Part shown: piece by piece, positions 43,752-53,092 of the stretch | Layout of the letters: each line of letters begins with the position of its first letter | How positions within the stretch are numbered: position 1 is the first letter of the stretch | Source of the DNA: Oscillospiraceae bacterium | GTDB lineage: Bacteria > Bacillota > Clostridia > Oscillospirales > Oscillospiraceae | Direction: 5' to 3' | DNA length: 64,000 nucleotides | Assembly (NCBI GenBank): GCA_017458085.1 | Contig: JAFTGE010000081.1 | Location: forward strand, 32,216-96,215 | Translations under genes and position numbers: made by a program | Notes under the pieces: generated by a model | What the model was told of the DNA's origin: nothing | The model's database searches: none | Seen by the model: only the letters and a program-made list of their open reading frames with translations

Positions 43752-44326
43752 AAGCTTCCTTCTGTCCTGTTTCCGTGGAGCTTCTTCGCCGGGACACCGG
43801 CAATGGTGATGCCGGGTTCGGTAAAGCTTTTGGTCACGACCGCGCCGGCTCCGACGGTGATCCCGTCGGCAATGGTGATACCGCCGACAAGGGTGCAGTC
43901 GATGCCGAGGGTGACATTGTCGCCCACCGTGGGGGAGTAGTCGTATCTGTCGTCCCCGACCACCTTGGCCATGGGCATCATGCGGCAGTTTTCACCGATG
44001 CTGGCATTTGTGTTCATGATGATGGGCGCTATGTGGTAGATACGCAGCCCCTTGGCGCAGGTGTTGAGCGGGATATGCATGGCGTGGCGGTTCTGCAGCT
44101 TCATCAGCCGTGCGGTATAGAAGCCGGCGCGCAGCCTTTTCCCGTTATTGGTATAGTATTCAGCCTTGCGCAGCAGCACGGTGTGCCGGCGGAGAATGGC
44201 TTTTTCGCTGATCTGAAACAGATAGGGGAGCCAATGGCGCGGTGTGAGCGGATAGCATGCGCACTCGAGGGCGAGCACCTCTTTGAGCTGCTGCCGGGTT
44301 TTGATCTTGCGGTCTTCACTGAGCAT
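43748..44326 (-). CDS. Left-handed beta-helix acetyltransferase (serine acetyltransferase-like)
   Basis: 192 residues. A helical N-terminus (KTRQQLKEVLALECACYPLT) precedes hexapeptide repeats: NASIGENCRMMPMAKVVGDD, TVGDNVTLGIDCTLVGGITI, ADGITVGAGAVVTKSF, ITIAGVPAKKLHG. The layout resembles CysE-related or polysaccharide O-acetyltransferases. In this operon acetylation of a sugar is more likely than cysteine synthesis. Confidence 0.88.
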   Translation of the reverse strand: MLSEDRKIKTRQQLKEVLALECACYPLTPRHWLPYLFQISEKAILRRHTVLLRKAEYYTNNGKRLRAGFYTARLMKLQNRHAMHIPLNTCAKGLRIYHIAPIIMNTNASIGENCRMMPMAKVVGDDRYDYSPTVGDNVTLGIDCTLVGGITIADGITVGAGAVVTKSFTEPGITIAGVPAKKLHGNRTEGSL

Positions 44327-44352
44327 GGGAGCGGTCCTCCTCGGCGGATCGG

Positions 44353-45801
44353 TCAGGTGCTTTTGCGCCTGAGACCCTTGCCTAAATTGAGCATGTAGAG
44401 CAGATTTTCGTTTTTCAAAAGCAGGCTTATCCCCGTGTATACCGCCACCCCCAGCAAAACCTGGGCGGCGAGCTTGACCGGCAGCGACAGCGGCAGCAGC
44501 CCCAGCGCGTAGACGGCCAGCGCCATCACGATGGCGGCCAGTCCGGATTTCCAGATGTCACGGAGCTGGTCGGAAAAGCGGTAGCCCAGCAGACGGCAGA
44601 CGGGGACGGAGGTGACGAGGGTGTCCAGCCAGGCGGAGATGACAAAGCCGACAGCGATGGCGGTGACCGAGCGGAAGGCCAGCACGCTGACGGCCAGCAC
44701 CGCCAGCATCAGCACGCGGCGCAAGACCTCCTGCCGGGCGTATAGGTCGCTTCGGCCCATGGATTTGACCAGCACCAGGTTAGAGGTGGTCAAGGGGACC
44801 TGCGCCTCCCCAATGCTCAGCAGCACCACAAAGGGCACCGCCGGCAGCCATTTGTCCGTCAGCAGCAGGCGCACCATGGGCTCGGCCACGGCGGCCATGC
44901 CCAGCATGACCGGAAAGATGATAAAGCTGCCAAGTCCTTTCATCCGCCGCAGGATACCGAGCAGCTGCGCGGGATCATCCTGGGAGCGGGAGAGCACCGG
45001 GAACATGACCGATTGCAGCGCGGAGTCCAGATTCATGGACACAGTGGTGGAAAAAACCTGTCCGCGGTTATAGTAGCCGAGGTCGGTGGCGGAGAATTTC
45101 CGGCCGATAATCAGGGGACGGATATTGTTGTAAACGGTGGTAATGATGGAGGCTGCCAGCATCTTGATGCCGAAGCCGTAGAGACGCCTGGCGCTGTCGA
45201 CGGAAAAGCGGCTGTGCGGAAACCAGCGCAGCACCGTCAGCATCGCGAAGCTGGACGCGGCAATCTGGGCAAAGAAGTACAGCAACAGCGCCCAAAGACC
45301 GGCCCCGCGCCAGGCCAGGAAGATCCCGAGGGAGCCGGCGATCACCGTGGCGGCCAGATTGCAGAACATCATCTCCCGGAAGCGCATCTCCCGCTGCATA
45401 TGGGCCACCTGAATGGAGTTAAAGGAGCTGAACAGCAGCGAGAAAGAGAAGACGCGCAGCGGACGGATCAGGTCGGGGCTTTTGTAATAGCCCGCAATGG
45501 CCGGGGCCGCCAGCTGCAGCAGGGCGATCATCACAAGCGAGAGAACGACGGTGATATAAAACACGGTGGAATAGTCCCGGTCGTCCGTTTCCTGGCGGCT
45601 CTGCACCAGGGCGGTGTTCAGTCCGCCCTCGATCAGCGTGAGCGACAGGTCGGTAAACACCGTCAGCAGCGCCACCTCTCCGAATACCTCCGGCGCGAGC
45701 AGTCGGGCCAGCACAATGTTGATCACAAGGCCAATGCCCTTGACGGCGAAGCGCTCTGTGAATTTGTATATCAGGGATTTGACAACGGTCGCTTTTTCCA
45801 T
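44353..45801 (-). CDS. Polysaccharide flippase (Wzx/MOP family)
   Basis: 482 residues, 12-14 membrane segments. Opening KGIGLVINIVLARLLAPEVFG is the usual start of RfbX/Wzx-type proteins, followed by GLNTALVQSRQETDRDYS-like region (here with an extra D) and SMNLDSALQSVMFPVLSR. It would move the undecaprenyl-linked repeat unit to the outer face. No Wzy polymerase was recognised in the window. Confidence 0.93.
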   Translation of the reverse strand: MEKATVVKSLIYKFTERFAVKGIGLVINIVLARLLAPEVFGEVALLTVFTDLSLTLIEGGLNTALVQSRQETDDRDYSTVFYITVVLSLVMIALLQLAAPAIAGYYKSPDLIRPLRVFSFSLLFSSFNSIQVAHMQREMRFREMMFCNLAATVIAGSLGIFLAWRGAGLWALLLYFFAQIAASSFAMLTVLRWFPHSRFSVDSARRLYGFGIKMLAASIITTVYNNIRPLIIGRKFSATDLGYYNRGQVFSTTVSMNLDSALQSVMFPVLSRSQDDPAQLLGILRRMKGLGSFIIFPVMLGMAAVAEPMVRLLLTDKWLPAVPFVVLLSIGEAQVPLTTSNLVLVKSMGRSDLYARQEVLRRVLMLAVLAVSVLAFRSVTAIAVGFVISAWLDTLVTSVPVCRLLGYRFSDQLRDIWKSGLAAIVMALAVYALGLLPLSLPVKLAAQVLLGVAVYTGISLLLKNENLLYMLNLGKGLRRKST

Positions 45802-45819
45802 GGTATGCCTTTCTGTGGC

Positions 45820-46866
45820 TTATCGTGCGCGGTAGACGCGTGTGTTGAGAAAATACAGGGCGCCGAGTCTGCCGCGCCGCAGCAGATACACGGCCAGCCG
45901 ATTGAAAAACCGCCGCACGCGGGACGGCGGCTGCTGCCCCTCGGGTGCGGGCACGCGGCGGTAGCCCTCCCGCAGAAATTCGCGGAAAAACGGCGCCGAG
46001 CGCACGCTGTCCATCGCGCGGAAGCTGTTGGCCTTGTCCGAGCAATAGCGGCAGATGCGCTTGAGCTCGATGACCAGCGTGTCCAGCAGGTGGTTGCGCA
46101 GCCGGTCATAGTCGGCCCGCGTGAACAGCGCCATGCGCCGTAAGCTCTCCAGCACCTGCTCGTCCACGGTGTAGTCGGCCCGGTAGCCGTCGAAGCTCAC
46201 CGTGTGGGTGATGCTGCTGTCATTGACGCGGTAGTTGTACAGCGTATCGGGCAGGAAATAGAAGCTTTGCGCATTTTCCAGGATCTCGGTGGATTGAATG
46301 CGGTCCTCCCCGCGCTTGATGTGGAAAAAGGGGGAAAAGTCCCGCCCGTCGAAGCAGCTGCGCCTGACGCATTTGCGGCAGAGCGAGTTGTAGGAATCGT
46401 CATTGAGCAGCGTGTTGAGCACCGCACGCTTGTCGGTGATCAGCCGGGAACAAAGCGCTGCGTCGCAGCGTACCGTTTCGGTCGCGCTGGGCTTGAGCCA
46501 CCGAAAGCCGTAAATCACGCAGTCGGCCCCGGAGACGTCAATGGCCGTGCGCAGGGTCTCCAGCGTGTTCAGTTCGAGATAATCGTCCGAGTCGAGAAAG
46601 ACGCAGTAGTCCCCTCCGGCGCGCTCGATGGCGCAGCGCCGGGCGCTCATGAGCCCGCCGTTGGCCTTGTGGAAAACGCGCACACGCTTATCCCGCGCGG
46701 CATATTCGTCGCAGATGGCGCCGCTTTCGTCCGTCGACCCGTCGTCGACGAGCAGCAGCTCAAACCGCGGATCGCTCTGCCCCAGCACCGAATCCACGCA
46801 CTGGCGCAGATAGGGCGCGACATTATAGACCGGGACAAGGATGCTGAATGACACGCTGTCGCTCAT
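45820..46866 (-). CDS. Family 2 glycosyltransferase
   Basis: 348 residues from ATG 46866 (GGGTGAGG site); a TTG six bases earlier is less likely. GT-A domain: FSILVPVYNVAPYLRQCVDS, LLLVDDGSTDESGAICDEY, VFHKANGGLMSARRCAIERA, YCVFLDSDDYL. The C-terminal ~140 residues are helical, with no membrane segment. It adds one sugar from a nucleotide donor to the growing repeat unit. Confidence 0.94.
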   Translation of the reverse strand: MSDSVSFSILVPVYNVAPYLRQCVDSVLGQSDPRFELLLVDDGSTDESGAICDEYAARDKRVRVFHKANGGLMSARRCAIERAGGDYCVFLDSDDYLELNTLETLRTAIDVSGADCVIYGFRWLKPSATETVRCDAALCSRLITDKRAVLNTLLNDDSYNSLCRKCVRRSCFDGRDFSPFFHIKRGEDRIQSTEILENAQSFYFLPDTLYNYRVNDSSITHTVSFDGYRADYTVDEQVLESLRRMALFTRADYDRLRNHLLDTLVIELKRICRYCSDKANSFRAMDSVRSAPFFREFLREGYRRVPAPEGQQPPSRVRRFFNRLAVYLLRRGRLGALYFLNTRVYRAR

Positions 46867-46887
46867 AAACAAGCCTCACCCTTTCTG

Positions 46888-48294
46888 TCAGACTTTGGAA
46901 CCGGACCTTCCGGCGGTCAGGTAAAACACACTGCCGAGGAAGACCCATATGATCAGGCAGATATAGCTCTCCCGGGAAAGGGAGCAGTCAAACATCGGCA
47001 GGGGGACCAGAAGCAGCACGCAGAAGACAATGGAGAAGAGCAGACCCAGCAGGCCGCAGGCCACCATGGACGGCCGTTTTTCCGCCAGCGCGAGCTTGAG
47101 TGCCGCGGCCGAGGTATAGCCGTATCCGACAGCCGCCCCGGTAGAAGACATGTCCACCACCCAGTTGAGCGCCGTGCGCCCGAAAAAGGGAGCCACCAGC
47201 GAGACAACCAGCACAAAGAGGATGGCGTTGGCCGGCGTCCGGTAGACGGGGTGCAGGGCTGCAAACCAGCGGGGAAGCACCTTCTCCTTGGCCATAGAGT
47301 ACAGCAGGCGGGAGGTCGCCATATAAAACCCGATGATGCCGGAGAGGATCGCCGCAAGTACCGCCAGACCGAGAAAGGTCAGCCCGGCGCTGCCCAGGAG
47401 CTGATAGGCGGCGTGAAAAGTGGGCAGCGACGGCAGGCCGGACAGCCGGTCAAGATCGCTGATATAGGCGTACCAATTGGTATAGCCGTCGGGGACGACC
47501 GCGGCGGTGACGGTGTTGTTGACAACATACACAGCGGCGCCGAAGAGGATTGAGACAAACAGGATCAAGCGTGTCTTGACCGGGGAAAAGTCGCTCTCCT
47601 CAATGGCCTGGGGAACGGTATCAAAGCCGACAAAGGCCCAGGGCACCACCGCGAGCACCGACAGCACGCAGACGAGTGGGCTGCGGTCCGGAACAAAGCC
47701 GGGACGCAGATGATCGGCGCTTGCAGCGGGGCTGAGCAGCGCGGCGATCGCGACCACCGCAACGCCGAGGACCAGCAGCATCGCCAGAAGGGTCTGAAAG
47801 GCGCCGGCCATTTTTGCACCGCGGATATTCAGCCAGGCAAATATCGCCAGGGACGCGACAGCCAGCAGCAGTTCACCGAGATAGATGTCATAGCCGGCAA
47901 CCGTGTAGTGGAAGCCAAATTGAAAGACACTGCTCAGCAGGCTGCGGCTGAGCAGAGCCAGGGCCGTGGCGTTGAGAGGCACGATAGACAGATAGGAGAT
48001 GCACAGAAACCAGGCGCAGATAAAACCATGCACCCGGCCGAAGGATTTGCTGCTGAAGGTGAATTCTCCTCCCGCCACAGGAAAGCGATTGATCATATAG
48101 CTGTAATTGACCGCGATCAGGAACATAATGATCACGGCGCAGCCCATGGCGATTGCTGTGCCGAGAGGACCGGCCTTGAGCAGGAAGGTGTTGCCGGGCA
48201 TCACAAAGGCGCCCCAGCCGATGATGCAGCCGAAGGCGAGCGCCCACACATTCAGCGGGGACAGGGACCGCTTCAACTCTCGTTGTTTTTCCAT
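46888..48294 (-). CDS. APC superfamily amino acid permease
   Basis: 468 residues, twelve membrane segments. LNVWALAFGCIIGWGAFVMP is the TM1 signature of APC transporters; VAGGEFTFSSKSFGRVHGFI and AFVGFDTVPQAIEESDFSP follow at conserved places. It moves an amino acid or amine across the membrane. Its presence within a polysaccharide operon is unusual; it might supply an amino-acid substituent. GGGAGGT ribosome site. Confidence 0.9.
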   Translation of the reverse strand: MEKQRELKRSLSPLNVWALAFGCIIGWGAFVMPGNTFLLKAGPLGTAIAMGCAVIIMFLIAVNYSYMINRFPVAGGEFTFSSKSFGRVHGFICAWFLCISYLSIVPLNATALALLSRSLLSSVFQFGFHYTVAGYDIYLGELLLAVASLAIFAWLNIRGAKMAGAFQTLLAMLLVLGVAVVAIAALLSPAASADHLRPGFVPDRSPLVCVLSVLAVVPWAFVGFDTVPQAIEESDFSPVKTRLILFVSILFGAAVYVVNNTVTAAVVPDGYTNWYAYISDLDRLSGLPSLPTFHAAYQLLGSAGLTFLGLAVLAAILSGIIGFYMATSRLLYSMAKEKVLPRWFAALHPVYRTPANAILFVLVVSLVAPFFGRTALNWVVDMSSTGAAVGYGYTSAAALKLALAEKRPSMVACGLLGLLFSIVFCVLLLVPLPMFDCSLSRESYICLIIWVFLGSVFYLTAGRSGSKV

Positions 48295-48321
48295 AGTGTA
48301 CCTCCCGTGGGCTTGGTGGCA

Positions 48322-49239
48322 TCAGCTGCCGCTGCGCTCCGGCAGGGTGACCCAAGAACCCAGTGTTTCGTCCCATTCCGGGGGATCAACGGGGGCCAGC
48401 CCACCCCAGTGGAAGAAAGTGAACTCACCGAAGTAGACCCGGTCGTCTGCCTCAAAAAAGTCGACGCGCACCTGGCAGAAGTCCTTTCCGAGGACGGATG
48501 CCAAAGCCTTCATTTGTTCAAAGCAGCGGGGTTTTTCCGGCGGGACAGGGGCATTCTCATGGCCCTGCACATAGTTGAGATGACAGAAATTTTCGTCATA
48601 ATAATCGCATTTTGTGCCGTCAGCGCTGTTGCGGCCGGTGGCGATATACAACAGCCGCACTTGGCCGTTAAAGGTGAAGAACTTGTAGTCGGGCAACTCA
48701 CCCTGCGCGTTTTCCAAATAGGCCTCGGCAAACACACGGGGCTTGACGTTTTTGTACGGCCATTCCCGGTCGGCCCAGTAGAAATTGCGCTTGAGACGCT
48801 TGCGCAGCTTTGCCTTCGCTGCCTCGGCGTCAAAGCTGGCCTTGTCGCGGCAGATTACGATGCCGCCGCTGTCATGCGTGCATTTGAGCACGAACTGCTC
48901 GGGCAGCGCGTCGAAGTCGATCTCGTCCACGCTGTCCCAGGGCCCGCCCAGAACGGGCACGACATACTCGCTGCCGATCTTATCGGCAATATATTTTTTT
49001 ACCTCATATTTGTCGACCAGCTGGGTATACAGCGGGTTGCGGTCATGCAGCTTGAGCCACTGGAGCTTTTCGTTGTAGGTTTTCGGATCGTCCAGGTTCA
49101 ACTCATAGCCCAGGGAATACTTGAACACCTTCTTCAGATACGCCTCGTCCGACATCCGGTTCATCAAGCCGCGGCTGGCGAGAAAGAAGAACAGCCCCCC
49201 GCGCTTGTGCAGATAATACTTCAGACCCTCGATACTCAT
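48322..49239 (-). CDS. TupA-like ATP-grasp protein
   Basis: 305 residues. The family pattern is clear: KTYNEKLQWLKLHDRNPLYT, VDKYEVKKYIADKIG, PEQFVLKCTHDSGGIVICRD (ATP-grasp Lys and loop), FAEAYLENAQGELPDYKFF and CQVRVDFFEADDRVYFGEFT with acidic metal ligands. TupA-type enzymes sit in capsule clusters and are thought to form amide links to uronic acids or similar. It starts within the stop of the preceding glycosyltransferase (4-bp overlap). Together with the amino acid permease this suggests an amino-acid-decorated polysaccharide. Confidence 0.92.
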   Translation of the reverse strand: MSIEGLKYYLHKRGGLFFFLASRGLMNRMSDEAYLKKVFKYSLGYELNLDDPKTYNEKLQWLKLHDRNPLYTQLVDKYEVKKYIADKIGSEYVVPVLGGPWDSVDEIDFDALPEQFVLKCTHDSGGIVICRDKASFDAEAAKAKLRKRLKRNFYWADREWPYKNVKPRVFAEAYLENAQGELPDYKFFTFNGQVRLLYIATGRNSADGTKCDYYDENFCHLNYVQGHENAPVPPEKPRCFEQMKALASVLGKDFCQVRVDFFEADDRVYFGEFTFFHWGGLAPVDPPEWDETLGSWVTLPERSGS

Positions 49240-50330
49240 GTCGTTTTCTCCTCAATAACCTGCTGTATATAGCTCTCCCATTGCCTGAAAATCGCCTCCG
49301 GGCGGAAGCTCTCGGCGCTTCTGCGGGCGGCGCGGCCCAGCTGCTCGCGTCCGTCGCTGTCCCGCAGCAGGCTTGTCAGCGCCGCGGTCAGGGCCTCCTC
49401 GTCCCCCACGCCGATCAGCAGACCGTTTTCACCGTCGCGGATCACCGCCGCCGGGCCTCCGCAGGGACAGTCGGTAGCAATGCAGGGCAGCCCCAGGGCC
49501 ATGGCCTCCAAGAGGGCGTTGGGCATCCCCTCGTAGTCGGAGGGCAGCACAAAGAGCTTTGCACCACGGATATCCTCCGCCACATCGTGGCTGATCCCCG
49601 GAAGCAGCACCCGGCCCTCCAGACCCAGCTCTTTGACCAGGGCCTCCAGCTCGCCGCGCTTCTCGCCCTCGCCATAGATGACGAGGCGGTCCCCCCGGTC
49701 GGGAGCCTTAGCAAAAGCGCGGATCAGCATGGCCTGATTCTTCTGCTCTGTCAGCCGTCCCACCGTGACCACATCGCGGCGTTCCCCGGCGTACTTCCCG
49801 TCAAAAAAGCGCCCGTCCACCTGGTTCATAATGACCGCGGACTTCTTTTGAAGCCGCGTGGGAAACCAGCGTTTTGCGTCCTCGGTCTGAAACACACAGC
49901 CGTCAGCCAGCGGGAGGACGTGCTTTCCGACAAAGCGGAAAAGACGTCCGGCATATTCCTTCTCCGGGGTGTTGCGCACCGAGACAACGGTCTTCACCTT
50001 GAGGCCCCGGGTCGCCAGCACCGCGCGGAAGTTCGGCTCGGCCATGAAGGAGATCAGCGCCGCAGGGCGGATCTTCACGCACAGCGCGCGCAGGGCGCGG
50101 ATGCGGCTCAGGTTGCGCTTGACGGAGGATTGAACGATCTGCGCGTCTTCAATGGAGACGCGCTCCACACCGTCGGGGACGGGATATTCCTCGGCCTCCC
50201 GGAAGGAGGTCGCCAGCACCACGCGCCAACCGGCCTCGGCAAAGCGCCCGGCCAGCTGTACCATGACCCGCTGAGCCCCGCCGTGGTGCAGGGCGTTGAT
50301 ATAGAACAATAAGGTTTTATTCTCGGTCAT
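49236..50330 (-). CDS. Family 4 glycosyltransferase
   Basis: 364 residues, GT-B fold. LHHGGAQRVMVQLAGRFAEA at the donor-independent N-domain, VTVGRLTEQKNQAMLIRAFA, LVIYGEGEKRGELEAL, LFVLPSDYEGMPNALLEAMA (EX7E-type motif) and CGGPAAVIRDGENGLLI. It adds a sugar with retention. Overlaps neighbours by 4 bp at both ends, showing tight translational coupling. Confidence 0.95.
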   Translation of the reverse strand: MTENKTLLFYINALHHGGAQRVMVQLAGRFAEAGWRVVLATSFREAEEYPVPDGVERVSIEDAQIVQSSVKRNLSRIRALRALCVKIRPAALISFMAEPNFRAVLATRGLKVKTVVSVRNTPEKEYAGRLFRFVGKHVLPLADGCVFQTEDAKRWFPTRLQKKSAVIMNQVDGRFFDGKYAGERRDVVTVGRLTEQKNQAMLIRAFAKAPDRGDRLVIYGEGEKRGELEALVKELGLEGRVLLPGISHDVAEDIRGAKLFVLPSDYEGMPNALLEAMALGLPCIATDCPCGGPAAVIRDGENGLLIGVGDEEALTAALTSLLRDSDGREQLGRAARRSAESFRPEAIFRQWESYIQQVIEEKTT

Positions 50331-51439
50331 CGCGCGTCCTCCCGTGCCTGCCGGTCAAGCCGGGTGTACAGCTCGCTGATTCTCTGGGTCGAAGCCTGCA
50401 CGTCAAAGCCCGCGCGGACGATATCTCGCGTCACGTCGCGGTGTTCCCGTTTTTCCAAAAGCGCGTCGGCCCAAGCCTCGGCGCTGTCGATCGGCAGGCG
50501 CTCGATGAGCGGGGAGATGTCCACGTCGCGCGTGATGGCGTCGGAGATCACACAGGGCAGCCCCGCTGCCTGCGCCTCAATGAGCGTCACGGGCAGCCCC
50601 TCAAACAGGGAGGGAAAGGCGAAAACATCCATCGCGGCCAGCAGCTCCGGCACATCGTTGCGGTTGCCGGTCATGATGACGTCCTCGGCAATCCCCAAGT
50701 CCACGGCCTTCTGCGCCATCTCCAGCTGCAGCGGCCCTTCGCCCACCAGCAGCAGGGCGGCGCGTGGATTTCTGTCATGGACGAGCTTAAAAGCCTCCAG
50801 CAGGAAGCCGTGGTTTTTCTGTTCGTTGAAGCGTCCCACATGGCCGATCACCAGCCGCCCGTCCAGCCCCAGCTCCCGCCGGGCAGCCCGGCGGCGCTGT
50901 TCATCCGGGCGAAAGCGCCGGGTGTCCACGGCATTGGGTAGGAAGACAAAGCGGTCGCTCTGACAGGCCTTCTTCCCGTAGAGCCATTCGCCCGCCTCGG
51001 TGGAGCAGGCCATGAGAATGTCCGCCTGATCGCGCAGCGGCCGCTGCAGGGCGTTTTTGACCATGGCGGTCATGCCGCTGCCGTTGGAGGTGTTGTGGCT
51101 GTGAATGATGGTCTTGACCCCGTGCTGCCTGGCCACCGGCAGGTACAGGGAGGCGTAGCTGCGCACATGGGAGTGGAGCACCCGGTATTCCGGGTGGGTG
51201 TAGAAGAAGTTGTTCCAGTCGCGCCTGATCTCTCCGGCGTTGGTGCCCCTGAAGACGGGCATGGTGTAGATGCGCGCACCCAGCGCCTTGACATCCTCGG
51301 CAAAATAGGTCTCGTCCGGGTGGTCGAGCACAAAGTCGAACTGGATACGGCTCCGGTCGATGTTGCGGTAGATATTCAGGATCATGGTCTGCGAGCCGCC
51401 CACATTCAGGCTGCCGATCATCTGCAAAATGCGGATCAT
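50327..51439 (-). CDS. Family 4 glycosyltransferase
   Basis: 370 residues from ATG 51439 (GAGAGGT site 5 nt upstream); a longer frame runs into the acetyltransferase gene and is rejected. GT-B fold: IGSLNVGGSQTMILNIYRNI, HSHVRSYASLYLPVARQHGV, VIGHVGRFNEQKNHGFLLEA, LLLVGEGPLQLEMAQ and FPSLFEGLPVTLIEAQAAGL. Member of the EpsF-like group common in Firmicutes exopolysaccharide clusters. Confidence 0.95.
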   Translation of the reverse strand: MIRILQMIGSLNVGGSQTMILNIYRNIDRSRIQFDFVLDHPDETYFAEDVKALGARIYTMPVFRGTNAGEIRRDWNNFFYTHPEYRVLHSHVRSYASLYLPVARQHGVKTIIHSHNTSNGSGMTAMVKNALQRPLRDQADILMACSTEAGEWLYGKKACQSDRFVFLPNAVDTRRFRPDEQRRRAARRELGLDGRLVIGHVGRFNEQKNHGFLLEAFKLVHDRNPRAALLLVGEGPLQLEMAQKAVDLGIAEDVIMTGNRNDVPELLAAMDVFAFPSLFEGLPVTLIEAQAAGLPCVISDAITRDVDISPLIERLPIDSAEAWADALLEKREHRDVTRDIVRAGFDVQASTQRISELYTRLDRQAREDAR

Positions 51440-51440
51440 G

Positions 51441-51998
51441 TCAAACCTCTCGGATTTTGATTTCCGTTTCCCGCTTTTGATATACCACGCTGTTTGCCGG
51501 GATCTCGCCGCGCACGACGGAACCGGCGGCGATGACGCAGTTATCGCCGATGGTGGTGCCGCGCAGGATAACGGTGTTGGCCCCGATCCAGACATTGCTG
51601 CCGATCGTAACGGGGGCAGTTTTATATTTTCCGGCCCCGATGCCGCCGTCGGCGGCGTAGTCGTGGTCGTGATCATAAATCTGGACGTTGGGGGAGAGCA
51701 TCACGTCGTTGCCGATGGAAATGCTGTCCCGGCAGACCAGAAAGTTATTCGAGTTGAGGGAGACGTTTTTCCCAAGCCTGCACACCGCGCCGCGGCGCAC
51801 GCGGAGCTTGGCCCCGTCGCGCATCTTAAAGCCGCCGCCGATGGAGAGCGCCGCGCCGTGCTCGACGGTGACCTCCGTATGCGGGGAGATCTGGCAGAGA
51901 GCGGGACCGCGGAACTTCCCGCCGTGGAAAAGCTTGAGCAGGCCCATCTTGACAGCGCCTGTGGGGATCACCACAAGGCCCCTGAGATACTTGTTCAC
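51441..51998 (-). CDS. Left-handed beta-helix O-acetyltransferase (maltose acetyltransferase/WcaF-like)
   Basis: 185 residues from GTG 51998, seven nt after AGGAGG. Hexapeptide repeats run through most of the protein: TEVTVEHGAALSIGGGFKMR, GKNVSLNSNNFLVC, SIGNDVMLSPNVQIYDHDHD (catalytic His), VTIGSNVWIGANTVILRG and DNCVIAAGSVVRGEIPAN. It would acetylate a sugar hydroxyl using acetyl-CoA. The start overlaps the upstream glycosyltransferase stop. Confidence 0.92.
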   Translation of the reverse strand: MNKYLRGLVVIPTGAVKMGLLKLFHGGKFRGPALCQISPHTEVTVEHGAALSIGGGFKMRDGAKLRVRRGAVCRLGKNVSLNSNNFLVCRDSISIGNDVMLSPNVQIYDHDHDYAADGGIGAGKYKTAPVTIGSNVWIGANTVILRGTTIGDNCVIAAGSVVRGEIPANSVVYQKRETEIKIREV

Positions 51999-53092
51999 TG
52001 TTCCGCCTCCTGTATGTAGCGGGAGATGACGATCTCCCGGTCGAATTCGCGCGCCATCTTCTCGTGGCCGCGCAGACCCATCTGCGCCCGCTCCTCCCCG
52101 GACAGGGCGAGGAAGCGCTCGACCCGGTCGATGAGCGCGGCGCTGTCCCCGGCGGGGAAGAGCCAACCGGTCACGCCGTCGTCCACCGCCTCGCGGGAGC
52201 CGTTGACGTCGGAGGCAATGCATGCGCGCCCCGTGGCCGCCGATTCCAGCAGCACGTTGGGCACGCCCTCGCCGCCCAGAGAGGGCAGCACTGTGCAGTG
52301 GCAGCGGCGGATCCAGGCGTCGATATCCTTCTGAAAATCGAGGAAATCCACAATGCCCCTGGCGTTATAGTCTTCGATGACGGGCCGGTAGCGCTCCTCC
52401 TCGATGAAGCCCGCCATGTAGAAGCGGGTGTTGGGGTGCCTTTCGCGGATGGCTTTGGCGCAGTCCAGATACTGCTCGATCCCCTTGACGGCCATGACGC
52501 GGCCGATGTAGATGAAGCGGATCTCCCCGTCGTCGGGCATGGGGGTCAGCGCGTGCTGGCTGAGGTTGACGCCGGAGCCGGGCAGCAGGGCCCAGTTATC
52601 CTCGACCATGCCGTGGGCTTTGAAGTAATCCCGGTCCCCGCTGTTCTGGAAGAACACCTTGTAGCAGCGGCGCAGGGACAGGCGGTAGAGCAGGCGCACC
52701 AGCGCGGCCAGGGGGGTCTCCTTTAAGAAGGTGGCGCCGGTGCCGGTAATGTTGCAGACCTGCCGCAGGCCCAGGGCGTTGGAGGCCATGCAGCCATAGA
52801 CGTTGGGCTTGATGGTGTAGCTGAAAATAACATCGGGCCGAAGCGCGCGCATGATGCGCTTATACTGGCGCAGCAGCTTCAGATCCTCGCTGGGATTCAT
52901 GCCGCGCCGCGACATGGGCGTGGCGATGATCTCACAGCCCAGGTCCTGAAAATATTGATTTTCCTCCATGGCGGGCATGGCCAGCACGACCCGGTGGCCG
53001 CGCTGAAGCAGGCGCGTGATCAGCTCCCGCCGGAAGTTATAGAGCGTAATAAAATGATTGGAAAGAAAGAGAATGGTTTTACGTTCTGCCAT
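51995..53092 (-). CDS. Family 4 glycosyltransferase (PglA/WbpX-like)
   Basis: 365 residues. Opening LFLSNHFITLYNFRRELITR and PDVIFSYTIKPNVYGCMASN, NITGTGATFLKETPL, then FIYIGRVMAVKGIEQYLDCA and LPSLGGEGVPNVLLESAATG. This matches the PglA-like group that adds the second sugar (often GalNAc) onto a lipid-linked bacillosamine-type sugar. That fits the PglC-type gene two places upstream. Overlaps the epimerase gene by 14 bp. Confidence 0.93.
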   Translation of the reverse strand: MAERKTILFLSNHFITLYNFRRELITRLLQRGHRVVLAMPAMEENQYFQDLGCEIIATPMSRRGMNPSEDLKLLRQYKRIMRALRPDVIFSYTIKPNVYGCMASNALGLRQVCNITGTGATFLKETPLAALVRLLYRLSLRRCYKVFFQNSGDRDYFKAHGMVEDNWALLPGSGVNLSQHALTPMPDDGEIRFIYIGRVMAVKGIEQYLDCAKAIRERHPNTRFYMAGFIEEERYRPVIEDYNARGIVDFLDFQKDIDAWIRRCHCTVLPSLGGEGVPNVLLESAATGRACIASDVNGSREAVDDGVTGWLFPAGDSAALIDRVERFLALSGEERAQMGLRGHEKMAREFDREIVISRYIQEAEQ

